The notes below the pieces were generated by a model. It saw nothing but the letters and a program-made list of their open reading frames with translations. It made no database searches and was not told the DNA's origin. From the NCBI GenBank assembly GCA_003427395.1, contig BFEA01000301.1, forward strand, positions 1,177,523 through 1,224,867: a stretch of DNA of 47,345 bases. The letters are read 5' to 3'. This DNA is from Chara braunii. Lineage: Eukaryota > Streptophyta > Charophyceae > Charales > Characeae. The position numbers and the translations under genes were made by a program. This document shows, piece after piece, positions 21,140 through 31,914 of this stretch (its first letter is position 1; each line of letters opens with the position of its first letter).

Positions 21140-21336
21140 TATGGAGAGAAAGAAACAGCAGAAGAAAGGAGAGGAAGAAGATGGAAAAAAATGAAGAATA
21201 ATTAGGAGAAGAAAAAGGAGAGAAGCGAGAAGAAGGAGATAAAAAGAAAGAAAAAGAAGAGGAAGAAGAGTGAGAAGAAGAAGAAGGGGAAGAAGCAGCA
21301 GAAAAATAGGAAGAGGAAGAAAAAGCTTCTCACTCA
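21140..21336. repeat. Homopurine GAA/GGA-rich tract
   Basis: About 200 bases of almost uninterrupted A and G, dominated by GAAGAA, AGGAGA and AAAAAG. Open frames through it encode Lys/Glu or Leu/Ser runs and are not evidence of a gene. Such tracts can form triplexes in principle. Confidence 0.8.
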
Positions 21337-21349
21337 CCTCCTCTACTAT

Positions 21350-22500
21350 CTTGAGATGGGATGACAATCTTGGTGAAACCTTCTCTCTCTTTGCACACTA
21401 ACAACCGAGCTATGGCTTCCTTCTTCTTCAAGCCCTCATCTCCTTCCTCCCTCAATCTCTCACAGGTTGTGGCAAGCTCCTACCACTAAGGCTATGGGTT
21501 CCTCCCCTCTAAGAGGGCTAAGTGAACCCCTACTAGCCTTCCTCTCTCCTTCACAGCCTGGGGCTATGGCAGATCACTTCCCTAGGCTGGCACAACCTCC
21601 ACTAATCTCAACAGCCTCTCCCACCAGTCTCCAGTCTCTTCCAAGCTTCCAAACTGGCAGTGGTCCCCCTCCTCTCACTTTGGTTGAGTGTACAACTCTC
21701 TTGAGCTCATGCAGGCAGCATGTACTTGACTCATGCAAATGTGAGTGTGGCGGGTTGCTTCCCCAACTTATATAGGTTGGGTACAACACTTCGGCCAACC
21801 CACGGGCCTCCCCATGTGCCCCAAAGCGAACCGAGGTACCCCCAAGTGTTTTTCCCTTCACTAGGCCTCTCTGGAAGCACTTGGCCTCTTTTTGGCCAGG
21901 TACATGCAGTCCGAGTGATTGGCACCAGCTCGGCCAGCCTCAAGAGCCCCTTGGGTCTGAGAATATAAAGGACAAGCCTACTTGAAAGAAAAAGGCCTCA
22001 TGGGCCTTTTTCTCAATTTTTCCTAGTCCTACCCCAATTTGAGTAGGCCGAGGTATTTTCTTGTACCTCGGTGCTATCTCAGCCTTGGATCTGGCTGGGA
22101 TCCAAGGCCAACATTAATCCGAGTTACCCCCAAGTGGTCCTTGCTTCAAATTTGAGCCCCAAGGCTCACTTTTTTCAATTTTTGGTGCATTTGGCCTTCC
22201 TTTTCAGCTAAATGCACTGTTTCGTTTTTTTCCCTTTTTTCTTGCTTTCCATTTTGGGTTGCCAACTCATTTCCGAGTTGGCCCCACAAAAAACGGCCAT
22301 ATCCCCTCCTCCATGAGATCTGATCAGAGATCAATGGCCTAGAAAAAGTACAGCCAACTTCTTTTTGCTTTTCTCTGAATTTTGCCGTTTTAATTTAGAT
22401 ATTGTCGGGATAATTCCCCAAGGGCCTTATCTCTTCACTCAGGATTGCCCTCCACTCAGACCTGCCAATCCCTACCTGCCCGACACATCCTCCTCCACTT
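21350..22500. other. Gene-free stretch
   Basis: Pyrimidine-rich unique-looking DNA without a convincing coding frame. A TATATAAG box reads on the minus strand near 21765-21775, and TATAAA on the plus strand at 21964. A perfect 10-bp stem with a 5-nt loop (GAAAAAGGCC tcatg GGCCTTTTTC) is at 21988-22012. It may be part of a decayed element, but I find no LTR pair or PBS. Confidence 0.4.
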
Positions 22501-22539
22501 TTTTCTCCCTCTTTTTTCTCCCTTTTTTCTTTTCTTTTC

Positions 22540-24550
22540 TTTTATTTTATTGTGACAAGTATCAATATTGTGGAATTTTTTATGGGCAGTTTACCCTTAT
22601 TTCTCTGATCATAATAATGAAGCCCCCATTTTGGGAGGTCCATTTTGCCTCCACTACTCTAAATTTTTGACCCCCCTTCCTCCGATTTTTCCTAGGCAGC
22701 CTATTTTCTGCATACAGCCCCTTGGGGCTCCACTTTCTTATGTCCTGCTTGTCCAAGATATATCTCGGACTGCAAGGTAGGCCTCCCACCATCATTGCCT
22801 CTCTTCCTTTTACCTCAAACTCCTCGCATTTTTGGCCCCATGCGAATATTTTGCACCGTCAAGATCTTGATCTCAACGATGCCACTTGCGTCACGTGTTC
22901 ATTCTCCATGCGTAGCCCACACTTATCCTGTACTAGTCCCGTTTTCCAGTCCCGACAGTAGTCCCACCGGCATATGTCCCAATTTTTAATTATTTTTATT
23001 TGGGCACATCTAGCCCCCGACATAATCCCTGACTGCGTCCTATTTTTATTTGGAACTTCCTAGTCCTCGACGGTCCCTATCTCTTCTTTGAATGTGTCTC
23101 AAGTACGTCGATTATTCCTAACCGCGAGATACTCATCTCACGGTTGCCATTTACCGTCTCCACTTGCTTCAAGCTTAAGACACTCCTTTCTAGTGTCTTG
23201 AGTGCGCCAAGGCTCATTTTCCAATCGCCTTGGCACCCCCATGCAGTCCATTATTTCTCGGACTACATTAATGATCTTTTTCCTATTCCATTTGCCCCAC
23301 CACTAGCCTCAAACTAAAACAAAATGAAGCGGCCAATTTCCAAGTGCATCCGGGTTAAATGTTGGCTCCAAATGTACCTAAAACATGAGTTTTCCCTCAC
23401 TCTTGTAATCCATTGCATCTCCGTTGCATGAGGCTTTATTTTTCTTCTATTTTCTTAATAAAATCTAAAGAAAATCAAGATACTTTGTAACCCATTTACC
23501 CTTATGTGAATCTAGTCATAAATGTATCTCCCAAATGATCATTTTTTATCGTTGGTGGCCCTTCACTTTTTCTTCTTGTTTTTTTTTTCTTTTTTTTTTC
23601 TTTTTTTTCCCCCTCCAAATTCTTTTTTGACCTGCCAAGTGTCAATCAGTTGTTGAGTTTTTTTTTCGGCCCTACATCTTGATTTAGGCCTACTTCATGC
23701 CCAAGGTGCAATCCGTTAATTCGCCGACTGCAACTATGGTACCCACTTACTCACGGGAGACCTGTTTTGCCACCGTTTGCTCCAAATTGTGGCCCCTTCT
23801 ACTCCGATTTTCTCTTGCTAGCTCATTTCTCATGCGAGGCCCATCAAGGCTCCATTTTCTCTAGGGTGGCTGGTCCGCGATATCCTGGATTGCAGTCCAC
23901 ACCCTCCTCCACACTTCATTGCTTTTTTTTTCCTTTTCGGCTCTCCCGTTCGCTCTCACTAGTGCTTGCACTAGTGGTGCTAATATTTTCGACTTTTTAG
24001 ATCTTGATCTTGACGACGCAGTTTGCTTTGGATATCCATTCCTCACGGCGCTCCATCGTTCTTCTTTAAACAACTCAAGTCCCCGACACTTGTCCTGCAC
24101 TAATCCCCGACACTTGTCCCACATTGGTCCCCGACACTTGTCCCGCCAATGGTCCCAATTCCCTCATCTTGACGCATTCGAGTGTGCCGCTTGTTCTTGG
24201 TCGAGTGATCTTAATCTCACGGTCTCCGTTCATCGTCGCAATTCGGTCCTCATCCTTGTGGCCCCTTTTTCTAGTACCTTCAGTCATCAAGGCTTCTTTT
24301 TCTCATGGCCTTGTCACCCTATTGCAGTCCGTTATATCTCGGAGTGCAATGGTGACCCTTTTCCTACTCCCATTGCTCCCATGAGTGACCAAAACTGAAG
24401 CGGCACATCTCCAAGTGCATTTGGACCTCATCTTGGCTCCGGATGTACTTGATACATGGGTTTGTGGTCTGTTCCATCTCGACCTACCTCCTCCTTGATT
24501 TTTTTTTATTTTCTTTTTGAAAATCAAGAGAAATGCAGGTTGCATGCTAC
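22540..24550. repeat. Diverged tandem duplication of about 1.08 kb
   Basis: Landmarks recur in the same order with an offset of about 1080 bp. CAAGTATCAAT..TTGTGGAATTTTTT (22555) matches CAAGTGTCAATCAGTTGTTGAGTTTTTTT (23636). GATCTTGATCTCAACGATGCC (22863) matches GATCTTGATCTTGACGACGC (24000). ATCTCACGGTTGCCATTTACCGTC (23135) matches ATCTCACGGTCTCCGTTCATCGTC (24214). GAAGCGGCCAATTTCCAAGTGCAT (23326) matches GAAGCGGCACATCTCCAAGTGCAT (24397). The copies are strongly diverged, and no coding frame is conserved between them. Confidence 0.7.
24079..24152. repeat. 24-bp minisatellite, three copies
   Basis: CCCCGACACTTGTCC recurs at 24081, 24105 and 24129 with 9-base variable spacers. Read on the minus strand it encodes a QVSGTxxG-type repeat, which I regard as incidental. 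Confidence 0.85.
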
Positions 24551-24659
24551 GTGTCGGCGTCACGACACTATTTTCCTTAACGTCGTTGGCTCCTTTCTAC
24601 CTGCGGAACTTGATCTCTGGTTGTTATTTTCCCGGCGGTCCTCCTTTGATGAGGAGGGC

Positions 24660-25008
24660 CACCTTTGCTAATTTCCTATAGCACTTGCCGCTTGTCACTT
24701 TGCTGGTCTATTCTTGGCCCTATGGCTTCGGCGACCTTGGGCATCCTCCTCGGCCCTAGGCGCCGACACTCCTGCATCAATCCCTCATCTTTTCTGCCTT
24801 TCATGCTTCCTTATTCCAGATTCCTCTGTCGTGCACACTGTAGCCTTATATCACGATTCAAGGGTCGGGACTTGCTTCAGGAATACGACATGTCCCAACA
24901 ACGTCTAGAGGGAAAGCAAAATTTTCCATTCCCGGATGGACTACTTCCCCATAACGTAAACACTTACAGTGGCTGCAGAGATCATGCCATTTAGTTTGTG
25001 CAAGTGCT
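24660..25008. other. Gene-free stretch
   Basis: No coding, repeat or RNA signal that I can support is visible here. Confidence 0.3.
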
Positions 25009-25576
25009 TTGGTGATAAAAGCATTGTGTCAGTCATATTCTTCCACTTCCAACAAAGGAGTTAAGAGTCTTTGCAAGCTTAACACCTCCCTGTTAAAAAT
25101 TTCAGTCCCTCAATGCTTTGGTCATCACCTTCTCGGACTACTGGGTCACAACAAAAAACTCATTTCAATCGGCAAAACTAAGGCGTGGAGTGAAAAGGTT
25201 TTCCATAATCCACGCAAGGGAGAGGAAGGCCACAATGGAAAACTTGTTATTCAATATGGAGTCATGGAACAAAAGACTACAGGAAAAACCCCTTGACCAA
25301 GATATTGCATGGGTCCTGGGGACCATCTTATGCAGATGTGTACATGTCATGCATCATCTTCCACACACAATGAACAGTAGTCTGACCATAGACAAAGGTA
25401 GAGAAGGAGGACCGGGTCTCACAGCTTATATTATCAAAAATATGATTACAAAGTGTTTCAAAGTTTCCCTGAGTCCAGCGCTCATCAGCGCAACACAAAT
25501 CTCTGCTCAACTCGTCAATATGCCTTCCAGTGAATCAGTGCTACCCCTGCAGATAGTCTCCAAATCAACAATGTGA
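25009..25576 (+). pseudogene. Possible LINE-derived fragment (weak)
   Basis: Overlapping open frames span this stretch. One (25118-25576, 152 codons) reads VITFSDYWVTTKNSFQSAKL and then KATMENLLFNMESWNKRL. The SDxW start followed by a helical segment is vaguely like the end of a LINE endonuclease domain (SDH motif) and its linker. I see no decisive motif. The better LINE evidence lies 2 kb downstream. Confidence 0.2.
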
Positions 25577-26160
25577 TCACCACTCATCAGTGCCACCTCT
25601 GCAAGTCACATCCAACTCAGGTAAGTATCTTCCATAGCCAACCTTGAATGTACACTCTTAGCCTCAATCCCTTCCTCTCTATGATGCATACACACTCTTC
25701 AATACTCATGAGGATCTACTCTNGATACTGCTCATAGCTTCATACTAACCCTCTACTACTAATGCTAACTCGCTGGGCAGCTATGGCTGCATTCACTTCC
25801 AGCGTACAGGCTTCTTCCTCCCTCCACCGCATCTTCTCCTCCAGCGCTGCTCCTCCTGACTCAGCGCACAAGTGCACCANCACTTCCACGCATTGCANCC
25901 AGTGNAGAATNNGGCGAGGAATGAGGCTGGCTGCCTCCTTTATACTCCTCGCTGGGTCTGCATTGGCTCAATTCAGCCTCTTTCCTTGTCCCAGACCCTG
26001 CATTGCATGTGTCCCAGTAGAGTCCCAATAAAGTTCAACTGCTGCTGAGGCCTCCCGGCCTGAATTTGGATTTGAAAGTCTGGATCTGGACTGACCCCTG
26101 GACTTAGACCAGAACTGGGACTGTGCCTATTGACTTTACTTTCGGACAGGCACAACTCTC
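25577..26160. other. Gene-free stretch with unresolved bases
   Basis: Single unknown bases at 25723 and several between 25880 and 25912. A strong splice-donor-like string CAGGTAAGTAT is at 25618-25628, but no exon can be defined around it. Two near-copies of ATCAGTGCYACCYCTGCA lie at 25534 and 25587. Confidence 0.35.
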
Positions 26161-26163
26161 AAC

Positions 26164-26270
26164 GAACAGACACATTTACTGCTTGAACAGACACTTTACT
26201 TTGCACGAACAGGTACACTGCCTGCACGTACAGACACACTCTTACCCAAACAGACATGACATACACATCT
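26164..26270. repeat. 21-22 bp minisatellite (GAACAGACAC type)
   Basis: GAACAGACAC-like units start at about 26164, 26184, 26206, 26228 and 26248. They show moderate divergence and a pyrimidine/purine-mixed spacer. Confidence 0.7.
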
Positions 26271-26450
26271 CCTGGTGAACAGGTAAGTCTTTTGACAATG
26301 CCCTTTGCCTTAGCTTTAGATCTGTCTCTTATACACATCTAGATGTGTATAAGAGACAGCAGACACACTCTTACCCAAACAGACATGACATACACATCTC
26401 CTGGTGAACAGGTAAGTCTTTTGACAATGCCCTTTGCCTTAGCTTTAGAT
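26231..26450. other. Nextera mate-pair junction adapter with a duplicated flank (assembly artefact)
   Basis: At 26322-26340 stands CTGTCTCTTATACACATCT and at 26341-26359 its exact reverse complement AGATGTGTATAAGAGACAG. These are the two Tn5 mosaic ends that make up the Nextera mate-pair circularisation junction. The 91 bases before (26231-26321) and after (26360-26450) are the same sequence. The adapter and one of the two copies are therefore almost certainly not genomic. Confidence 0.97.
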
Positions 26451-26660
26451 ATGCCTGTTGATAGAGAACTTGACCTTTGACCTGCTTTCACGTTTCTGAG
26501 CTCTGGCGAGATACCTTTTCACAATGCTTTACCTTTTCAAGGCCCATACTGCTTTATTTTTACAAGGCCTGAGGCCTATATCGGGTAAAGGCCCTTTTAA
26601 TATGTTTAAAATTTTACAAACTAGCAGAATGGGCCGAGAGGCAGCCTCCCTGTCGGGAAA

Positions 26661-26760
26661 CAGAAGGGATGATCGCAAAAGCCTTCTTCTTCAAGCCAAA
26701 GCCAGAGCACAGAAGGGACCATCGCAAACGCCTTCTCTTCTTCAAGCTAAAGCTAGAGCC
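26661..26760. repeat. Tandem duplication of about 50 bp
   Basis: ACAGAAGGGAYSATCGCAAA followed by GCCTTCTTCTTCAAGCC occurs twice, at about 26661 and 26710, ending in AAAGCYAGAGC each time. It lies in a short open frame (26524-26865) that I do not recognise. Confidence 0.7.
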
Positions 26761-27239
26761 CAACCTAATCCCCAAGCCACCAACACATGTCCAATAGTGG
26801 GTTGTGTGGCACACTTACACAAGAACTTATACATCTCAATGCTCGAAATGCGAGAACTAAACTAGTACGGGACAGGACGGAAATGCTCAAACACCTGCCA
26901 ACACTACTCTCTTTCCCACAAAAGGACTATAGGGACACCCCTAACAACAGATGACCTCGCAATTCATATTTAAAAAATTGAAAAAAGGTTCCCACACAAG
27001 CTCTGCTGGCGAGTCGCGCTCACAAGAGTGTTTGTGTATAACCCTGTACACCTATAATAATAAACAACCAAGAGGTATTTTCTTCATCATCAAAGACAAA
27101 ATCGTGAACCATTCAGGTTGAATGGGACAGAGGGTTCGAGGTGACCTTACGGCCGCCCTCAAAACCACATTCGTGTCAGGCCAACTTCGTTGCGAGTTCG
27201 AAAACATATGTCTGTGTAGGTTTCGGGCTTAGACTCGTT

Positions 27240-27570
27240 CCCAGAGGAATTCTGGATACAATAGTGGGATATATTTAAAGAGAGTCTCGTAGAATGTGCC
27301 AAATTAGTTTGGGAAGACGAATCCTTCGAAAGAACAATCAGCCCAAGGGCTACATGAAAAACTACAGACCAGTAACACTCTTCCCTCTACCGTATAAGAT
27401 GGTTGCGAAAGCTCTGGCCAATACTGCTACTAACCTGCTTGAATCACCTCATCCACCAAGATCAAATAGGGTTTATGAAACAATGAAACATACAAGATAA
27501 CACGTTGTTCATAAATGAGACCATCATATACGCAAGACAAAGGAAGGGTGTGATGTGCAACCTCGCCCCA
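27240..27570 (+). pseudogene. LINE (non-LTR) reverse-transcriptase fragment
   Basis: The plus strand reads, partly in shifted frames, EEFW...WDIFKESLVECAKLVWED, then NNQPKGYMKNYRPVTLF and YKMVAKALANTATNLL, then FINETIIYARQRKG. These match the start of the RT domain of plant LINEs: the xPKxxxxxxLKNYRPISL block, YKIxAKALANRL, and the ENIxxxRQRK-like block that normally follows HPDQxGFV. That last motif is damaged (HPPRSNRVYET). No finger-palm YADD box can be traced downstream, so this is a 5' piece of an RT only. Ends are approximate. Confidence 0.6.
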
Positions 27571-29989
27571 ACACGACTTCCTGATCGGAGTAGGAGGGGG
27601 TCTGGGAGTTGCAGAAAAGAGGGTGTGCCAAGGATTTTAGGAAAGTGGGGTGGAGTCCCAGGTCGGAACTGGCAGCTCCCGTGTCAGGTTCCAAGGACAA
27701 AGATGCAAAGGAGTTCGAATAAAGAAAGGGCTCTCTTAGCTTGCAACTTTCAAAGACACATGCTCAAAATGGGCAGGTTCGATGCCTAGGAGGCTGACGT
27801 GGATTGTCCCAATCGAGGGCAGTGTTCTCAGCACTTAGCTTCGATGCAGACCCGCCAGACGATAGGGCTATTTGTGATTGAAAAGAGACACTGAATTCCA
27901 TACCATGAAGTTGCACAAGTGTTGTCGTTCCTAATCCATGCAGTATTATACCTACGTCCCGGGTTGAGGAGGAATTACGAGAGCGCGTGAATACATGACG
28001 GATCGTTCTATTGGATGGTTATCACGTATACGCGGGTCCGCATAAGATGCGTTTGTTAGGCTACCCATAAGAAGCCAAGAAGGAGAAGATTACAATTTCA
28101 CCCACACTCGCCAAGGAAGAAACAAGAAGAAATTACCATTGAGATTAGAATTAAGGTGCGACAGGAGTAAAGTGAAGGATAGAGCACAACAAAACGTGCG
28201 TGAGTAAGGAACACCGTGCAATTATGAACAACAAATACGATATCCCCAAAATCCTAATCTAATTAGAGTCCTTATTCCAAGCGCCCGCACGGTGTCAGTG
28301 TGAATACCCTTACAAAGGTATCCGCCTTAGTTTTTAAGTTTGATTTAAAGTCTTGAGTATACCGCGCGAGGCGCGACTGAGTCTATGGGTTTACGTTGAC
28401 AAGGTGGTTGGTTAGAGCCGAGAGTGTGTGGGCGTGCAAGCTTGAGGCGCGCATGAGTTTTATTGTATTGATGAATGAAAAGTCGGCGTGGTCGCCGACC
28501 ACATTTTTTTTTTTTTCTTCTGATTAAGCTATGTTTAAAAAGATTCGTCTCTGGATTGGTGCGTTTGCTTATGACTTGTGCGTACATGCGGAAGATGACA
28601 TTGACAACAGTGTGATTTTTGAAGACGTTTCCGTAGGTCTGCGCGTCTTGAAGTATCGGTCTATTTAGATGTTCGTCAGAGCCAGACGCAACTTTGGGCC
28701 AAGCGCTAGCGGTTACGATATCTGACTTTCATTAGAGAGATTCAGGGATCGACATCGAGCGGTGACGGCGTGAGAGCGTGGAAGCGCCACGAGTAAATCG
28801 CGCGTTGAGAGCCCGACGGGGCTATTCCCCCCGGTTTTGCCGTCGGCGGCGTTGGGACGGTACTAGCAGTTTCTTTTTCCTCGTTTGCCATATTCTGACG
28901 CTTAAAAGTTTTGGAATATTTTATTAGTCATTGTTATATTATTATTATTTTTATTACGTTTGGCATTCTTTGACTTGGATGTAATGACGGGTCTAGAGGT
29001 CGTCACGAGAATCGAGGAGTTTAAGCGCGCGCCTTGATTTTGATGGACCTAAGGGTTCCGGTGTGTTCGGGACACCAAGAATCTTCTTTATTTTTCGCCC
29101 GTGTGTAGGAGTGTTGGGTGTGTGGTCGTGGCTTCCCTCACTTCCCACTTGGAGAGCGTCGATAGCCTAAAGCGAAAGGGAGTTAGAGAACATCTCGAGT
29201 GAGCTTGTGGGGTTGCAGCCCAAGGGTGGCAAGGGTTGTTACAGGTGCACGGCCTGCCAACCGCTACTTGCCGTAAGAGGTTTGAGTGTGAGCACGCCCG
29301 CCAGGACCCGAAAAAAGAGCGGACTGTGCTTGGGCTACGCCCACGGGACTCTTTCCACCCCCGTCTTCGAAGTTCTCATTTGAATATTTGCACCAGGATC
29401 TGCCTCATCTAGTTTACGCGACAGCGCCCTCCGGCTCATTGAAGAGGTAGAATTATGAAGGTCGGGCATAGGTCGGGCACTTCAACACCGCCTGTTCGGA
29501 CACATTCCTTACCGGATTTCGGCCCCGGTCTCTTTGCCCCTGTCAACTGGACACCTGTGGTGTTGTCTAGGCTTGTGCACAGTTGGTGTCGAAAGAGAAG
29601 GGAGGGCGACCTGTGTAGGCAGAGCGTTCGGTAGGAATCCAGGGGAGGTGCGCAGCGATGCTGCTGTGCTAGCATCCGTCGAACTCGGGCTCAAGGAGAG
29701 AAAGGCTAATCAAACATCCTAGTAGTTGGTTCCTCCGAAGCGTCCCAGGATAGCGAGAACTCGCGAGCTGAGCATTGTCCAGTAGAAGGGTGATCGCAGC
29801 CCCATTTGGGTTGTTGTCGGACTAATCGTCAGTTTCAAATAGGGCACTATCCCTCTGCAGGTTGGCATTTTCGCACACGGACATCATCACACGGACATCA
29901 TCACCCGCTGACGGTCGTTCTCCGGCATGCAGCTGCTACTCGTTGTGCCACTAAGGTCTGTGTGAACCTAGCATGGGGTCTGGCCAGGT
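27571..29989. other. Gene-free stretch
   Basis: I find no coding region of recognisable family. An inverted repeat CCGACGG/CCGTCGG lies at 28813-28819 and 28840-28846, and a T12 run is near 28504-28516. Base composition changes from AT-rich to GC-rich near 28700. Possibly more decayed transposon sequence, but I cannot show it. Confidence 0.35.
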
Positions 29990-31040
29990 ACGTTCGTAGG
30001 AAGACGACGACGAATGCGAAGAAATGGCGGAAGGAACGAAAGGTATATAAGAGCGGAAAACACCTATCTCACGCGATTCCTAACGGAATCAGGCAAGGGA
30101 AAGTGTTATTCCGACGCTTTCAGGTCGGGCGAATTTGAAGGTAAGCATAGTTTTGGTGTAGTGTCAGTAGAAGTAGAGTTAGTAGGAAAAACGAATGCGC
30201 GGAGCATCGACGATGACAAATATGATAGAGTTGAAAACTACATAACTCGCCCGATTCTTATTGGAATCGGGTGAGCCAAGATCCGTTTCGCGGGATTTAG
30301 GCCGGGGCGAGCCTGATTGTGAAGTCGTATTTGGAAGATAGTTAGTAGATTGAGCAGTCCGTGAGAAAGAGCATGTGCGGGAGATGGCGAAGAGTGGAGT
30401 GGGAAAGAGAGATTTATCGTAACCGATTTCGTCGAACTAAAGGTCGAAATCGGGGTTTTGAGGCCGGGCGAAACAGATAGTGAACTTAGAATTAGTAGAT
30501 AGTTAGAGGAGGAAGAGTTAGTGAGAGAAGGGTAGTGCGTCGAGCTATGGCGGGAGGAGCGATGGCGGCAGTGAAAAATCGAGACATCACTCGATTCTTG
30601 ACGGGATCGGGTGGAGAAAGAACCAGTACTAAGGTTTTCGAACGCTGCAAACTAAATGGCGTCGTCTGTTTTTTATAAAGAATGGCAGGTTTATCGGTAT
30701 AACCCTCAGGAACTGCGCCCGGGGGCAGCTTCAAGAAAGTAAATCTTTCCGCTTTCTAGCGGAAGATTCATCTATATGTTTGCTCAGCCTTACAAGGGAA
30801 GTAGGGCGGGGCTAGCCACGTCGTTGGACACTTACCTGTTGGCTGATATGCTCCCGCAAGAGGACGGGAACGAGGGGAGATGCGTTGGAGAGATTTTTGG
30901 GCCAAGTGGGTCAAATAGTGATGTTAGATTTGGCGTTAGGATGTTAGATTCGAAGTTGAGGAAAGACAGGGAAGCGGGAAGGAAATGCAGAGATAAGGGG
31001 TACGCACCTGATCGATTTCTAGCGAAAGATTCATTAAACT
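29990..31040. repeat. Diverged repeat of about 170 bp, each unit with a GATTC hairpin
   Basis: Units are recognised by a hairpin at 30075-30090, 30251-30270, 30423-30453, 30592-30609, 30743-30768 and about 31010-31030, then by (G)GCCGGGCGAA and TAGTGA/GATTGTGA, and by AGTTAGTAGA. The first four spacings are about 172 bp. The following motif ATGGCGG/GATGGCGAAG recurs before each hairpin in several units. Sequence identity between units is low apart from these landmarks. No protein is supported. Confidence 0.65.
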
Positions 31041-31304
31041 TTTTTTGCTCGTTCTATCGATGGAAGTGGCCGTTTCGAACCCTCGATGCATGCAGTAACA
31101 GGGAAGAGGATGGGGAAGGAGAGGGCGAGTACGTACCTCGTCTGCAGAGGTGGGCACCTTCATGTGCCTTCATTTCGTTGCTGACAAAAACAGGATGAAC
31201 TGTCGAACTTGTGGGCTGCCAGTAGCTGTGCAATCACGACCTAGGTGCTGAGAGCAAGGTGGGAGGAAGGCAGACTGCATGCGTTTGACTGGGTCAACCA
31301 AAGA

Positions 31305-31914
31305 CTGGCATTGTTTCTAAGTTAAATGGCCCAGGGCTATATTTATTTGGCTGTTTTATGAAGGTTCGGGCATTGTTTCTAAGTTGAATGGCCTGGTTGT
31401 GGTGTTTAATTTCTGAGGGTTTGCTTGTGTTGAAGGGTTTTCTTGTTTTATGTTGAGGGAGGATTTTGGTCTAAGGCTGAGGATTGTTTCTAAGCTGAAT
31501 GGTTTAGCTTAAACCACTCACATAAGTATAAACTAAGTAAAAAAGAAAGTATTTACTGATATTTGCATGTGAATTGGCAGCTGGACATTGTTTCCAAGCC
31601 GAATGGTCCAACGCTAAGCCATATCACTAAGAAGAGAAGGAAAACTACCGAGTATAATTGGAAGTAGTCTGGGCAAGCTGAACATTGTTTCCAAGCTGAA
31701 TGGTTCAATCCCTGCCCATATTTAATTTTTATTTTGAGAACACGAGACAGAAAATTATTAAACTTTGAATATTAAACACTTCAGGGCGACTAGACATTGT
31801 TTCTAAGCTGAATGGTCTAGCCATATGCCCAAAGAAGAGAAAAGTAGTTGTGCAACATGTTCATGTATATCTTAAAGGCATGCTAAACATTATTTCTAAG
31901 TTGAATGGTCTAGC
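31305..31914. repeat. Seven-copy hairpin array with conserved loop and changing stem
   Basis: Copies lie at about 31305-31334, 31367-31396, 31476-31508, 31582-31610, 31679-31707, 31790-31820 and 31882-31914. All share ATT-GTTTCTAAGCTG-AATG with few changes. The bases outside it pair across the core: TGGAC/GTCCA, TGAAC/GTTCA, CTAGAC/GTCTAG, CTGG/CCAG, GCTAAAC/GTCTAGC. Spacing is mostly 92-111 bp, and some units also share GCCATAT and AAGAAGAGAA after the hairpin. No coding frame runs through it. Confidence 0.85.

Noticed and set aside
21988-22012. Rho-independent terminator
   Set aside because: The hairpin shape fits, but the window is eukaryotic, so the mechanism does not apply.
22365-24671. 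Several 60-160 codon frames in the pyrimidine-rich region
   Set aside because: The duplicated copies 1.08 kb apart do not keep the same frame, and the peptides are low-complexity Phe/Leu/Ser/Pro sequences.
26322-26359. Natural Tn5-type or IS50 insertion
   Set aside because: Only the two 19-bp mosaic ends are present with nothing between them, and the flank is a 91-bp duplication instead of 9 bp. That is the library junction adapter, not a transposon.
30776-31198. A 140-codon open frame as a gene
   Set aside because: No recognisable motif. It overlaps one of the hairpin repeat units and no neighbouring unit has the frame.
31305-31914. CRISPR-like array (short repeats with spacers of about 70-80 bp)
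   Set aside because: The repeats vary in their arms, spacing is irregular, the spacers are partly related to each other, no cas genes are present and the context is a eukaryotic genome.
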